Positions 56,434 through 64,000 of a stretch of DNA of 64,000 bases are shown in pieces. Origin of the DNA: VRUE01 sp963729995 (GTDB lineage Bacteria > Actinomycetota > Thermoleophilia > Solirubrobacterales > 70-9); assembly GCA_963729995.1 (NCBI GenBank), contig CAVSPF010000003.1, positions 1 through 64,000 on the forward strand, in the 5' to 3' direction. How positions within the stretch are numbered: position 1 is the first letter of the stretch; every line of letters begins with the position of its first letter. The notes under the pieces are model-generated. The model saw nothing but the letters and a program-made list of their open reading frames with translations. It was not told the DNA's origin and made no database searches. The position numbers and the translations under genes are program-made.

Positions 56434-56441
56434 GGGGCGAC

Positions 56442-56813
56442 GTGATCCAGCAGGAGTCAAGGCTGAAGGTCGCCGACAACTCGGGCGCTCGAGAGATCCT
56501 CTGCATCCGGGTCAAGGGCGGCTCCCACCGCCGCTACGCCGGGGTCGGCGATGTGATCACCGCAACGGTTAAACAGGCGAGCCCGCACGGCGCGGTCCGC
56601 AAGGGCGAGGTCGTGCAGGCCGTCGTCGTGCGCACCCGCAAGCAGCTCGGCCGCTCCGATGGCACCTACATCTCGTTCGACGAAAACGCTGCGGTGCTGA
56701 TCGACCCGCAGAGCAACAACCCGCGCGGCACCCGGATCTTCGGCCCGGTCGCCCGCGAGCTGCGCGATCGCAACTTCATGAAAATCGTCTCCCTGGCCCC
56801 CGAGGTCCTCTGA
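56442..56813 (+). CDS. rplN: 50S ribosomal protein L14
   Basis: A 123-residue L14 from GTG 56442. IQQESRLKVADNSGAREILCIRV, GDVITATVKQASPHGAVRKGE and DENAAVLIDPQSNNPRGTRIFGPVAREL are typical. Its last base is shared with rplX (TGATG). Confidence 0.97.
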   Translation: MIQQESRLKVADNSGAREILCIRVKGGSHRRYAGVGDVITATVKQASPHGAVRKGEVVQAVVVRTRKQLGRSDGTYISFDENAAVLIDPQSNNPRGTRIFGPVARELRDRNFMKIVSLAPEVL

Positions 56814-57148
56814 TGGCGCGGGCGATGCGGATAAGGACCGACGACCAGGTGGTCGTGATCAGCGGCAAGGACGCCGGCAAGACCGGCCGTGTGATTCGCA
56901 CCGAGCCAAAGAAGGGCCGCGTCTACGTCGAGGGGCTGAACATGGTCAAGCGCCACGAAAGGCCGCGCGCGAGCGGAGACCTGAAAAACGCCCAGGCCGG
57001 GGGCATCATCGAGAAGGAGGGGCCGATCCACGCCTCCAACGTGATGCTGCTCGACCCGAAAGAGAAAAAGCCGACCCGCATCGGGATCCGCCGCGACCAG
57101 GGCGGCAAGCGCGAGCGCTTCGCGAAGCGAAGCGGGGCATCTCTCTGA
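56813..57148 (+). CDS. rplX: 50S ribosomal protein L24
   Basis: A 111-residue L24 with the KOW motif RTDDQVVVISGKDAGKTGRVIRTEPKKGRVYVEGLN and the GGIIEKEGPIHASNV strand. Initiates assembly of the large subunit. ATG 56813 is used because it is coupled to rplN, although ATG 56825 is possible. Confidence 0.96.
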   Translation: MARAMRIRTDDQVVVISGKDAGKTGRVIRTEPKKGRVYVEGLNMVKRHERPRASGDLKNAQAGGIIEKEGPIHASNVMLLDPKEKKPTRIGIRRDQGGKRERFAKRSGASL

Positions 57149-57966
57149 TGGAGGCGACGGCGACAGTCCAGGCGCAGGCGGCACCGCCGCCGCGCATGCG
57201 CGAGCGCTACGAGCAGGACGTGCAGCCGGCCCTGATGAAGAGGTTCGGCTACTCGTCGCTGATGCAGGCGCCGCGCGTCACCAAGATCACGCTCAACATG
57301 GGGGTCGGCGAGGCGAAGCAGGACGCGAAGATGCTCGAGGCTGCGCAAAAGCAGCTGGCGACGATCGCCGGGCAGTACCCGAACGTGCGGCGGGCGCGCA
57401 AGTCGATTGCCTCCTTCAAGGTCCGCGAGGGGATGCCGGTCGGCGTCTCCGTGACGCTGCGCCGGGCGCGCATGTGGGAGTTCCTCGATCGCCTCTGCTC
57501 GATCGCCGTGCCGCGGATCCGGGACTTCCGCGGACTCAACCCTCGTTCCTTCGACGGCCGCGGCAACTACTCGATGGGGATTCGCGAGCAGCTGATCTTC
57601 CCGGAAATCGACTACGACTCAATCGATCAGGTGCGCGGCCTCGATGTGACCATCACGACGACGGCGCAGACCGATGTCGAGGCCTTCGAGCTGTTGTTGC
57701 GGCTGGGCATGCCGTTCGCCAAAGATGGCCGGCCGGGGGAGGTCGACCTCGAGGTCGAGGCCGCAGCCGAGGAGGAGCGGCGCAAGGAGGAGGCCCGGCA
57801 GCGGGCGGAGGCCGAGCAGGCAGCGCTCGAGCAGCTTAAGGAAGAGAACCCCGACGCATACGCGAAGCCCGAGCCGAAGGCCGGCGAGGAGGGCGAGGGC
57901 GCCGCGGAGGGCGAAAAAGACGAGGCCGAGAGCTCGGCCGACGAGGAGAACCCAGGAGATGGCTAA
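57148..57966 (+). CDS. rplE: 50S ribosomal protein L5, with charged C-terminal extension
   Basis: A 272-residue L5; the family is ~180. Core motifs: PRVTKITLNMGVGEAKQD, RRARKSIASFKVREGMPVG and NYSMGIREQLIFPEIDYDSID. After about residue 190 an 80-residue Glu/Lys/Ala tail follows (EAAAEEERRKEEARQRAEAEQ, then EGEGAAEGEKDEAESS). L5 binds 5S rRNA; the tail would protrude at the central protuberance. It overlaps rpsN by 8 bp. Confidence 0.95.
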   Translation: MEATATVQAQAAPPPRMRERYEQDVQPALMKRFGYSSLMQAPRVTKITLNMGVGEAKQDAKMLEAAQKQLATIAGQYPNVRRARKSIASFKVREGMPVGVSVTLRRARMWEFLDRLCSIAVPRIRDFRGLNPRSFDGRGNYSMGIREQLIFPEIDYDSIDQVRGLDVTITTTAQTDVEAFELLLRLGMPFAKDGRPGEVDLEVEAAAEEERRKEEARQRAEAEQAALEQLKEENPDAYAKPEPKAGEEGEGAAEGEKDEAESSADEENPGDG

Positions 57967-58144
57967 GACTTCGCTGAAGGTTCGACAGGGCCGCAAAGCC
58001 AGGTTCAAGACCCGCGAATACAATCGTTGCCGGCGTTGTGGCCGGCCCCGCGCCTATTACCGGAAGTTCGGCCTCTGCCGAATCTGCCTGCGCGAGGCTG
58101 CCCACGAGGGCTACATCCCCGGTATGACGAAGTCGAGCTGGTAG
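57959..58144 (+). CDS. rpsN: 30S ribosomal protein S14, zinc-binding type Z
   Basis: A 61-residue S14. Zinc ligands are the two CxxC pairs in YNRCRRCGRPRAYY and LCRICLREAAHEGYIPGMTKSSW. ATG 57959 overlaps the end of rplE. The short zinc form is usual in actinobacteria. Confidence 0.97.
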   Translation: MAKTSLKVRQGRKARFKTREYNRCRRCGRPRAYYRKFGLCRICLREAAHEGYIPGMTKSSW

Positions 58145-58154
58145 AGGGACGAGG

Positions 58155-58550
58155 ATGCTGACCGACCCCATAGCCGATTACCTGACGCGGATCCGCAACG
58201 CCCTCGGCTCCGGCCACGACGAGGTGGCAATCCCCGCCTCGCGGCTGAAGCTGGAGATGTCGCGGATCCTCAAGGAGCAGGGCTACATCCGCGACTTCAG
58301 CCGCGAGCCGGCCCGGGTCGGCGAGGCGATCAAGATCCGCCTCAAGTACACGAAGGACCGGCGCCCGGTGATCTCCGGGCTGGAGCGTGTCTCGCGCCCG
58401 GGGCGCCGCCGCTACGTCGATCACAAGCAGGTGCCGCGCGTCTACGGCGGCACGGGAACGGCGATCATCAGCACTTCGACCGGGGTGATGACCGGGCACG
58501 AGGCAAAGGCGAAGGGAGTCGGCGGCGAGGTAGTCGCCTACGTTTGGTAG
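58155..58550 (+). CDS. rpsH: 30S ribosomal protein S8
   Basis: A 131-residue S8. DPIADYLTRIRNALGSGHDEVAIPASRLK and the C-terminal GTGTAIISTSTGVMTGHEAKAKGVGGEVVAYVW are diagnostic. Binds helix 21 of 16S rRNA and regulates the spc operon in other bacteria. Confidence 0.97.
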   Translation: MLTDPIADYLTRIRNALGSGHDEVAIPASRLKLEMSRILKEQGYIRDFSREPARVGEAIKIRLKYTKDRRPVISGLERVSRPGRRRYVDHKQVPRVYGGTGTAIISTSTGVMTGHEAKAKGVGGEVVAYVW

Positions 58551-58557
58551 AGATGCG

Positions 58558-59091
58558 ATGAGCAGGATCGGAAGAAAACCCATTCCCGTCCCAGAGGCCG
58601 TCACGGTCGAGCTGGCGCCTGGCCGGATAGCTGTCAAGGGCCCCAAGGGGGAGCTGAGCCAGCGGGTCTCCCCGGAGATGAAGGTCGAGCAGGCCGACGG
58701 CACCGTCACGGTGCAGCGCCCCACGGACCGCGGCGAGCACCGGGCCCTGCACGGGCTGACGCGCAGCCTGATCGCGAATATGGTCGAGGGCGTCACGGAG
58801 GGGTTCGAGAAGCGGCTGGAGATCCAGGGGGTGGGCTACCGCGCGCAGCTCCAGGGCGGCAAGCTGGAGATGGCGTTGGGGTACTCGCACCCCGTTTCGG
58901 TCGAGCCGCCCGATGGCATCGAGTTCGAGGTTCCGCAGCCAACCGAGATAGTCGTGCGCGGGATCGATAAGCAACTGGTTGGGCAGGTTGCCGCGGACAT
59001 CCGCAAGCGCCGCCCGCCGGAGCCCTACAAGGGCAAGGGGATCCGCTACCGGGGCGAGCACGTCGTCCGGAAGGTCGGAAAGAGGGCCTGA
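58558..59091 (+). CDS. rplF: 50S ribosomal protein L6
   Basis: A 177-residue L6 with two similar RNA-binding domains. SRIGRKPIPVPEAVTVELAPGRIAVKGPKG, GFEKRLEIQGVGYRAQLQGG and PEPYKGKGIRYRGEHVVRKVGK. The start is 7 bp after the rpsH stop with weak AGATGCG; TGA shares its A with the rplR start. Confidence 0.97.
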   Translation: MSRIGRKPIPVPEAVTVELAPGRIAVKGPKGELSQRVSPEMKVEQADGTVTVQRPTDRGEHRALHGLTRSLIANMVEGVTEGFEKRLEIQGVGYRAQLQGGKLEMALGYSHPVSVEPPDGIEFEVPQPTEIVVRGIDKQLVGQVAADIRKRRPPEPYKGKGIRYRGEHVVRKVGKRA

Positions 59092-59444
59092 TGACCGTGC
59101 TCACCAAGAGACAGAGCCGCCTGCGCCGCCGCCGCCGCGTTCGTGCCCGCATCGTCGGCACCGCGGAGAGGCCCAGGCTCTCCGTCTATCGCTCCAATCG
59201 CGGCATCTTCGCCCAGCTCGTCGACGACGGGAAGGGAAGCACCCTGGCCGCCGTCAACTGGATCGAGCCGGAGCTGCGCAAGCTGACGGCGAGCGGCCAG
59301 GCGAAGCGCGCCGGTGAGCTGCTCGCCGAGCGAGCCAAGGCGGCCGGGATCGAGACCTGCGTCTTCGACCGCGGCGGCTACAGGTATCACGGCCGGGTGA
59401 AGGCCCTCGCCGACGGCGCCCGTGAGGGTGGTCTGGTCTTTTGA
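59091..59444 (+). CDS. rplR: 50S ribosomal protein L18
   Basis: A 117-residue L18. RRRVRARIVGTAERPRLSVYRSNRGIFAQLVDD and the C-terminal CVFDRGGYRYHGRVKALADGAREGGL. Binds 5S rRNA with L5. A 145-bp gap follows, unlike the tight spacing elsewhere in the cluster. Confidence 0.97.
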   Translation: MTVLTKRQSRLRRRRRVRARIVGTAERPRLSVYRSNRGIFAQLVDDGKGSTLAAVNWIEPELRKLTASGQAKRAGELLAERAKAAGIETCVFDRGGYRYHGRVKALADGAREGGLVF

Positions 59445-59573
59445 TGGCGGCCGCTGCAAACCGGCGCATCTCGCGGTCCTCGGTCGGCTGGATCGGGTCA
59501 CGCACACACAGGTGCGCTTCCCTCACCAGCCTCCCTGCGTCCCACGACCTGCTTGGTTTTCACGGCCGTTCGA

Positions 59574-59579
59574 TACCTT
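59574..59579 (+). promoter_or_regulatory. Candidate internal promoter before rpsE
   Basis: TACCTT 10 bp before ATG 59590, with TTGGTT at 59553-59558 after a short 15-bp spacer. The 145-bp gap between rplR and rpsE is the longest in the spc part, so a separate leaderless start is plausible. Confidence 0.35.
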
Positions 59580-59589
59580 CTTTCGACCG

Positions 59590-60306
59590 ATGAAGGGAAT
59601 GGACACGACAAACGTGGAGAACGTGAGCCCGCGAGGGCTCGATCTCCAGGAGCGGGTGATCGAGATCAACCGCGTCGCCAAGGTGGTCAAGGGCGGGCGG
59701 CGGTTCTCGTTCACGGCGCTTGTCGCCGTTGGCGACGAAGAGGGCGTGGTGGGCATCGGGTACGGCAAGGCGCGGGAGGTTCCGCTGGCGATCCAGAAGG
59801 CCGTCGAGAACGCGCGCAAGAGCTTGATTCGCGTCCCCAAATACGGGCAGACGCTGACTCACAAAATCATCGGGCGCTACGGAGCCGGGCACGTCGTCCT
59901 CCGCCCGGCCAGCCCCGGTACCGGCGTGATCGCCGGGGGCGGCGTGCGCGCGGTGCTCGAGCTGGGCGGCGTCCACGACGTCCTGACCAAGAGCATCGGC
60001 ACTCAGAACCCGATCAACCTCGTGAAGGCGACGATGGACGGCCTGATGCGGCTGCGGCGGCCCGAGGAGGTCGCGGAGCTGCGCGGTCTGACCGTGGCCC
60101 AGGTTCTCGGGATTCAGAAGACGAACGGCGCGGCAACCACGATTGAGGGACCAAGCGCAGCGGCGTCCGCCGAAGGACCAACCGCCGCGCCCGCGGGTCC
60201 TGTCGCTGCAGGGGACCCACCGCCCCCTGCGGTAGCTGAAGCTTCCTCGGGGGCGGTCCCCCCTGCAGCGCCACCCGCGGGTGAGGCGTCTGCGGAGCAG
60301 CCGTGA
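59590..60306 (+). CDS. rpsE: 30S ribosomal protein S5 with repeat-bearing C-terminal tail
   Basis: A 238-residue S5. Core: LQERVIEINRVAKVVKGGRRFSFTALVAVGD, GKAREVPLAIQKAVENARKSLIRVP and PASPGTGVIAGGGVRAVLELGG. After ~165 comes a ~70-residue Ala/Pro-rich tail that includes the 92-bp palindromic repeat. ATG 59590 or 59599 could both start; there is no ribosome site at proper distance for either, and the longer is given. TGA overlaps the rpmD GTG. Confidence 0.94.
   Translation: MKGMDTTNVENVSPRGLDLQERVIEINRVAKVVKGGRRFSFTALVAVGDEEGVVGIGYGKAREVPLAIQKAVENARKSLIRVPKYGQTLTHKIIGRYGAGHVVLRPASPGTGVIAGGGVRAVLELGGVHDVLTKSIGTQNPINLVKATMDGLMRLRRPEEVAELRGLTVAQVLGIQKTNGAATTIEGPSAAASAEGPTAAPAGPVAAGDPPPPAVAEASSGAVPPAAPPAGEASAEQP
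60190..60281. repeat. 92-bp near-palindromic element inside rpsE
   Basis: Copy B of the element in rpsQ, with CCCGCGGG at both ends and 89 of 92 identities. The differences are a C/T at position 18 and two bases in GAC/AGC near the right arm. Read as PAGPVAAGDPPPPAVAEASSG in the same frame as in rpsQ. Confidence 0.9.
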
Positions 60307-60479
60307 GCGCTGTCCAGATCAAGCAGGTGAGGTCGGTCAACGGGGCCAATCCGAGCCAGCGGGCGACGTTGACGGCGCTCGGGCTGGGGCGGATCGGCAA
60401 GGCTGTCGAGCGGAAGGACAGCCCGCAGCTGCAGGGGCAGCTTCGGGTGGTCTCTCATCTCGTTGAGGTGAGCGCCTGA
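60303..60479 (+). CDS. rpmD: 50S ribosomal protein L30
   Basis: A 58-residue L30 from GTG 60303, overlapping the rpsE TGA. VQIKQVRSVNGANPSQRATLTALGLGRIGKAVERKDSP is the typical ferredoxin-like fold. TGA shares its A with the rplO ATG. Confidence 0.95.
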   Translation: MSAVQIKQVRSVNGANPSQRATLTALGLGRIGKAVERKDSPQLQGQLRVVSHLVEVSA

Positions 60480-60976
60480 TGGCCGAGAGGGCTCGAGCAG
60501 ACGAGATCGGGCTGCACAGCCTGAAGCCGAAGCCCGGTTCTCGCCGGCCCCGAAAGCGGCTTGGCCGTGGTGAGGGCAGCGGCCTCGGCAAGACCTCCGG
60601 CCGGGGGCAGAAGGGCGCCGGTTCTCGCTCTGGCGCTAAGCGCAAGGCCGGGTACGAGGGCGGCCAGAACCCGATCCACATGCGGATGCGCAAGCTGCGC
60701 GGCCCGCACATGAAGAAGTCGATGCCCTTCGAGAAATTCCGGACCAAGACGCAGCCGGTCAATGTCAGCGACCTCGAGCAGCGCTTCGACGCGGGTGCGG
60801 AGGTGACGCCCGAGACGCTGAAGGAGAAGGGCCTTGCGACGCGGTCCGACCCGGTGAAGATCCTCGCCAGCGGCGATGTATCGAAGAAGTTGATCGTCCA
60901 CGCGCACGCCTTCAGCGCCGCCGCCAAGGAGAAGATCGAGGCGGCCGGCGGTTCCTGCCACACACTGGAGCCGTAA
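60479..60976 (+). CDS. rplO: 50S ribosomal protein L15
   Basis: A 165-residue L15. LHSLKPKPGSRRPRKRLGRGEGSGLGKTSGRGQKGAGSRSG is the glycine-rich N-terminal arm; VTPETLKEKGLATRSDPVKILASGDVSKKL is the globular part. Overlaps secY by one base. Confidence 0.97.
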   Translation: MAERARADEIGLHSLKPKPGSRRPRKRLGRGEGSGLGKTSGRGQKGAGSRSGAKRKAGYEGGQNPIHMRMRKLRGPHMKKSMPFEKFRTKTQPVNVSDLEQRFDAGAEVTPETLKEKGLATRSDPVKILASGDVSKKLIVHAHAFSAAAKEKIEAAGGSCHTLEP

Positions 60977-62244
60977 TGCTCAGGACAATTGCGAACGCCT
61001 TCAGCGTTGCCGACATTCGCAAGAAGCTTGCGTTCACGGCGGCGATGCTGCTGCTCTACCGACTCGGTGCCTACATCCCCGCGCCGGGGGTCAACCTCAG
61101 CGCGATCAAGGAAATCCAGTCCAACTTCGGGGGCAGCACCATCCTCGGCTTCCTCAACCTCTTCTCGGGCGGCGGGCTGGAACGCCTCTCCCTCTTCGCG
61201 CTGGGGATCATGCCCTACATCACGGCCTCGATCATCCTGCAACTGCTGACCGTGGTCGTGCCGTCGCTGGAGAAGCTTCAGAAAGAGGGCGAAGTCGGAC
61301 AGCAGAAGATCACCCAGTACACCCGCTACCTGACGGTTGCGCTGGCCTTTGGGCAGTCCTTCGGCTACGTCTACCTCTTTCGGTCGCTCGGCGCCAAATC
61401 CGGCAGCACCGTTGTCGGTGGCTCTAGCGGCAGGGTCCTCCTGATCGTCATCTGTCTCACCGCCGGAACCACCCTGCTGATGTGGCTGGGCGAGCTGATC
61501 ACCCAGCGGGGGATCGGCAACGGCATCTCGCTGATGATCTTCGCCTCGATCGTCTCCCGCATCCCGCGCGGGATCTCGGCCTGGTGGACGAACCCGGACC
61601 AGGTCTTCGTCGTAATGATGCCCTTCATCGCCCTGGCGGTGATCGTCGCGATCGTCTTCGTGCAGGAGGGCCAGCGCCGGATCCCGGTGCAATACGCCAA
61701 ACGTATCGTCGGTCGCAAAATGACCTCCGGGGGATCCACCTACCTGCCGCTGCGGGTCAATATGGCCGGCGTGATCCCGGTCATCTTCGCGGCCTCGATC
61801 ATGGCGTTCCCGCCGACCATCGGCCAGCTTCTCAACACTCCCACCGCACTCAACTTCGCGGCCTTCTTCAGCCCCAACGGCTGGGCCTACGTGGTGGGCG
61901 AGGTGTTCTTCATCGTGATCTTCACCTACTTCTACACGGCGGTCACGTTCAACCCGGTTGACCAGGCGGACAACCTGAAGAAATACGGTGGCTTCATCCC
62001 CGGGGTGCGGCCTGGGCGGCCGACCGCCGAATACCTCGACCGGATCCTCTCGCGGCTGACCTTCCCCGGAGCGCTCTACCTGGGCGCCGTGGCGGCGCTG
62101 CCGACGATCCTGATCAGCCAGACCTCGGCGAACTTCTTCTTCGGCGGAACCTCGATCCTGATCGTGATCGGTGTGGCGCTGGACACGGTCAAGCAGCTCG
62201 AGGCGCAGCTCATGATGCGCAACTACGAGGGCTTCCTCAAGTAG
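60976..62244 (+). CDS. secY: SecY, preprotein translocase channel
   Basis: A 422-residue membrane protein with ten predicted helices. The plug/hydrophobic-ring area includes GLERLSLFALGIMPYITASIILQLL; cytoplasmic loop RRIPVQYAKRIVGRKMTSGGSTYLPLRVNMAGVIPVIFA binds SecA and ribosome. The C-terminus ends IVIGVALDTVKQLEAQLMMRNYEGFLK. Partner SecE lies at 31782. Confidence 0.98.
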   Translation: MLRTIANAFSVADIRKKLAFTAAMLLLYRLGAYIPAPGVNLSAIKEIQSNFGGSTILGFLNLFSGGGLERLSLFALGIMPYITASIILQLLTVVVPSLEKLQKEGEVGQQKITQYTRYLTVALAFGQSFGYVYLFRSLGAKSGSTVVGGSSGRVLLIVICLTAGTTLLMWLGELITQRGIGNGISLMIFASIVSRIPRGISAWWTNPDQVFVVMMPFIALAVIVAIVFVQEGQRRIPVQYAKRIVGRKMTSGGSTYLPLRVNMAGVIPVIFAASIMAFPPTIGQLLNTPTALNFAAFFSPNGWAYVVGEVFFIVIFTYFYTAVTFNPVDQADNLKKYGGFIPGVRPGRPTAEYLDRILSRLTFPGALYLGAVAALPTILISQTSANFFFGGTSILIVIGVALDTVKQLEAQLMMRNYEGFLK

Positions 62245-62254
62245 GCGCCCGGCG

Positions 62255-62929
62255 ATGCCAGAGCTGAATCTAGTGTTGCTGGGCCCCCCCGGCTCGGGGA
62301 AGGGCACGCAGGGCGAGCGGCTGCAGGACGACCTGCGGCTGCCGTACTACGCGACCGGGGACATCCTGCGGGCGGCGGTGCGCGGTGAAACCGAGCTCGG
62401 CCGGGCCGCGAAGGCGTACATGGACCGCGGCGACCTCGTCCCCGACGACGTGATCGTCGGGGCGATCGGCGAGCGGATCGACTCCGAGGAGGCGGCTGAC
62501 GGATTCATCCTCGACGGGTTCCCGCGCACGGTTCCGCAGGCGGAGGCGCTGGCGGCCAAGCTGTTCGAGCTGGGAAGCGACCTCACGGGGGTCCTGCTGA
62601 TCGACGTCGACGACGACACGGTGGTGCGAAGGCTGGGTGGCAGGCGCACCTGCGTTGAGAGCGGGCACGTCTTCCACGTCGAGTTCAACCCGCCGCAGCG
62701 CGACGGCGTGTGCGACATCGACGGCAGCGAGCTGGTCGTTCGGGACGACGACAAGGCGGAGGTGATCCGCCACAGGCTGGACCAGTACCACGCGAAGACA
62801 GAGCCGCTGATCGACTTCTACGACCGCCAGAGCCTGCTGCGGCGGATCGACGGTGCCGCCACGCCGGACGCCGTCGCCGACGAGCTGCGCCGCATCCTCG
62901 CCACCCTGAAAATTGAAGAAAATCTGTAA
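62255..62929 (+). CDS. adk: Adenylate kinase
   Basis: A 224-residue long-form kinase that interconverts ATP+AMP and 2 ADP. P-loop GPPGSGKGTQGERL; AMP site YYATGDILRAAV; DGFPRTVPQAEAL; LID RRTCVESGHVFHVEFNPPQRDGVCDIDGSEL. The LID has Cys-x2-Ser and Cys-x2-Asp instead of the usual two Cys-x2-Cys, so metal binding may be weaker. Confidence 0.96.
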   Translation: MPELNLVLLGPPGSGKGTQGERLQDDLRLPYYATGDILRAAVRGETELGRAAKAYMDRGDLVPDDVIVGAIGERIDSEEAADGFILDGFPRTVPQAEALAAKLFELGSDLTGVLLIDVDDDTVVRRLGGRRTCVESGHVFHVEFNPPQRDGVCDIDGSELVVRDDDKAEVIRHRLDQYHAKTEPLIDFYDRQSLLRRIDGAATPDAVADELRRILATLKIEENL

Positions 62930-62934
62930 CGGCC

Positions 62935-63702
62935 GTGTACCGGATGATCGTTCTCAAGACGCCCGAGCAGATCGAGAAGATGGCGGCTGCGGGGCGGATC
63001 CTCACCCGGTGCCTGCGGATGCTCACTGCCAAGGCCCGGCCGGGCGCCACCACGAAGGAGCTTGACGCCGCCGCCGAGAAGTTCATCCGCTCCCAGGGCG
63101 CCGAGCCGGCTTTCAAGGGCTACCGCGGCTTCCCGGCTTCGATCTGCGCCTCGCCAAACTCGATGGTGGTCCACGGGATACCCGGGCCCTACGAGCTGAA
63201 GCGGGGGGACGTGCTGTCGATTGACGTGGGCGTGGTCAAGGGGGGTTGGGTCGCCGACGCGGCCGTCACCGTCCCGGTCGGATCGGTGAGCCCCGACGTG
63301 CGCAAGCTCCTCGACGTGACGAAGGCGGCGCTATTCGTCGGCACCGAGCAGATGCAGCCGGGCAACCATCTCGGCGATGTCTCTGCGGCGATCCAGCGAG
63401 CCGTGGAGATCGAGGGCCTCGCGATCATCCGTACCCTGGTCGGGCACGGGATCGGTCGCGAGATGCATGAGGACCCGCAGGTCCCGAACTTCGGCGAGCC
63501 CGGCAAGGGCCCGCTGCTGGAGGTGGGCACGGTGCTGGCGATCGAGCCGATGGTCAACGCCGGCGGGCCGCTGGTCCGGACGGGCGACGATGGCTGGGCC
63601 GTCTACTCGCAGGACGGTTCGCTGGCGGCCCATTTCGAGTTCACCGTTGCCGTCACCGCGGACGGCCCACGCATCCTCACGCCCTGGCACGAGGACGAGT
63701 AG
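62935..63702 (+). CDS. map: Methionine aminopeptidase, type I
   Basis: A 255-residue enzyme that removes initiator methionine. Metal ligands: Asp in LSIDVGVVKGG, Asp in WVADAAVTVP, His in LVGHGIGREMHEDP, Glu in LAIEPMVNAGG and Glu in AHFEFTVAV. No N-terminal zinc-finger extension. Begins with GTG 62935, 5 bp after adk. Confidence 0.97.
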   Translation: MYRMIVLKTPEQIEKMAAAGRILTRCLRMLTAKARPGATTKELDAAAEKFIRSQGAEPAFKGYRGFPASICASPNSMVVHGIPGPYELKRGDVLSIDVGVVKGGWVADAAVTVPVGSVSPDVRKLLDVTKAALFVGTEQMQPGNHLGDVSAAIQRAVEIEGLAIIRTLVGHGIGREMHEDPQVPNFGEPGKGPLLEVGTVLAIEPMVNAGGPLVRTGDDGWAVYSQDGSLAAHFEFTVAVTADGPRILTPWHEDE

Positions 63703-63785
63703 GGGCTGTCCAGACCCCGGCCGCGGATCGAGCGCGAGCTGTCGCAGGCGTCGGCCAGCACCCCAGCCCTGCTATCTTTCCCGTT

Positions 63786-63805
63786 CGGCCCGATGGGCCG
63801 GTTTT
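63786..63805 (+). terminator. Intrinsic terminator between map and rpmJ
   Basis: CGGCCC (63786-63791), GAT loop, GGGCCG (63795-63800), then GTTTT. It is the clearest terminator in the spc half of the cluster. It separates the secY-adk-map transcript from rpmJ-rpsM. infA is not present in this gap. Confidence 0.6.
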
Positions 63806-63866
63806 GCCCTGCTGCCCGACTCCTGGGGCCTGCGGGTGTCCTGTTATTCGAAACGAACCCGGAGCG

Positions 63867-63980
63867 ATGAAGGTCCGAGCTTCCGTCAAGCCGATGTGCG
63901 AAAAGTGCAAGGTGATCCGCCGCAACGGCGCCGTGCTCGTGATCTGTCCGAACCCGCGCCACAAGCAGCGGCAGGGGTAG
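63867..63980 (+). CDS. rpmJ: 50S ribosomal protein L36
   Basis: A 37-residue L36, with GGAG 5 bp before ATG 63867. KVRASVKPMCEKCKVIRRNGAVLVICPNPRHKQRQG carries the zinc set Cys, Cys, Cys, His. Followed after 3 bp by rpsM. Confidence 0.96.
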   Translation: MKVRASVKPMCEKCKVIRRNGAVLVICPNPRHKQRQG

Positions 63981-63983
63981 CGC

Positions 63984-64000
63984 GTGGCACGCATCGCGGG
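63984..64000 (+). CDS. rpsM: 30S ribosomal protein S13, first codons only
   Basis: GTG 63984 starts MARIAG, the invariant N-terminus of S13; the rest is beyond the window edge. Position right after rpmJ is canonical. Confidence 0.85.

Noticed and set aside
59422..59589. Earlier start for rpsE at 59422
   Set aside because: It would lie inside rplR in another frame and adds residues without similarity to S5.

Overview
The window comes from a high-GC actinobacterium. The S14 is the zinc-binding short form, several genes start without a leader behind a TANNNT box, and the integrases and hypothetical proteins look actinobacterial. The overall flavour suggests Thermoleophilia/Solirubrobacterales; that placement is inference. 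The left 29 kb is an accessory region made of stacked mobile elements. The right 35 kb is the core transcription/translation locus.

Positions 1-7.4 kb hold conjugation and nuclease-like genes: a MobF relaxase-helicase, a NERD protein, an unknown protein, an HNH-like protein, a PD-(D/E)XK-like nuclease and a VirD4-like coupling protein. All are broken by many small frameshifts with conserved motifs intact between them, so this is either recent decay or a locally poor assembly. Positions 7.4-11.5 kb are intact: an HTH regulator with its operator, an M48-like membrane protease, a HTH/excisionase-like protein and a large serine recombinase. A second, partial copy of the recombinase N-terminus lies just upstream of the recombinase. 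The recombinase ORF terminates inside a sigma-factor gene that is cut off at the same place, which marks the element's right attachment site. At 11.9-14.9 kb a nested inverted-repeat structure precedes a three-gene module of two replication-relaxation paralogues flanking a TraD-like ATPase. Positions 15-27 kb carry two toxin-antitoxin pairs of the PIN type, a RelA/SpoT-domain gene coupled to a small partner, decayed PIN, NERD and Mug-glycosylase fragments, and secreted or membrane proteins of unknown role. A tyrosine integrase with accessory ORFs ends about 400 bp before tRNA-Thr(GGU), where the island stops.

From 29.2 kb the chromosome is core: an acyl-CoA dehydrogenase, a DUF559 protein, rpmG-secE-nusG-rplK-rplA-rplJ-rplL-rpoB-rpoC, an FMO-type monooxygenase bracketed by two copies of a hairpin repeat, a membrane protein, a HAD protein, rpsG-rpsL (reverse strand), fusA-tuf, then the S10-spc cluster from rpsJ through secY, adk, map and rpmJ into rpsM. 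The str operon is split and inverted, and infA is absent between map and rpmJ.

The most striking observation is a 92-bp near-palindromic element, 89/92 identical in two copies. It sits in the same reading frame inside the extensions of two ribosomal protein genes, rpsQ and rpsE. It resembles in principle the protein-coding palindromic elements of Rickettsia, but here it is in a high-GC actinobacterium and in ribosomal proteins. Several translation proteins here (SecE, L10, L22, S17, L5, S5) also carry long charged low-complexity extensions.
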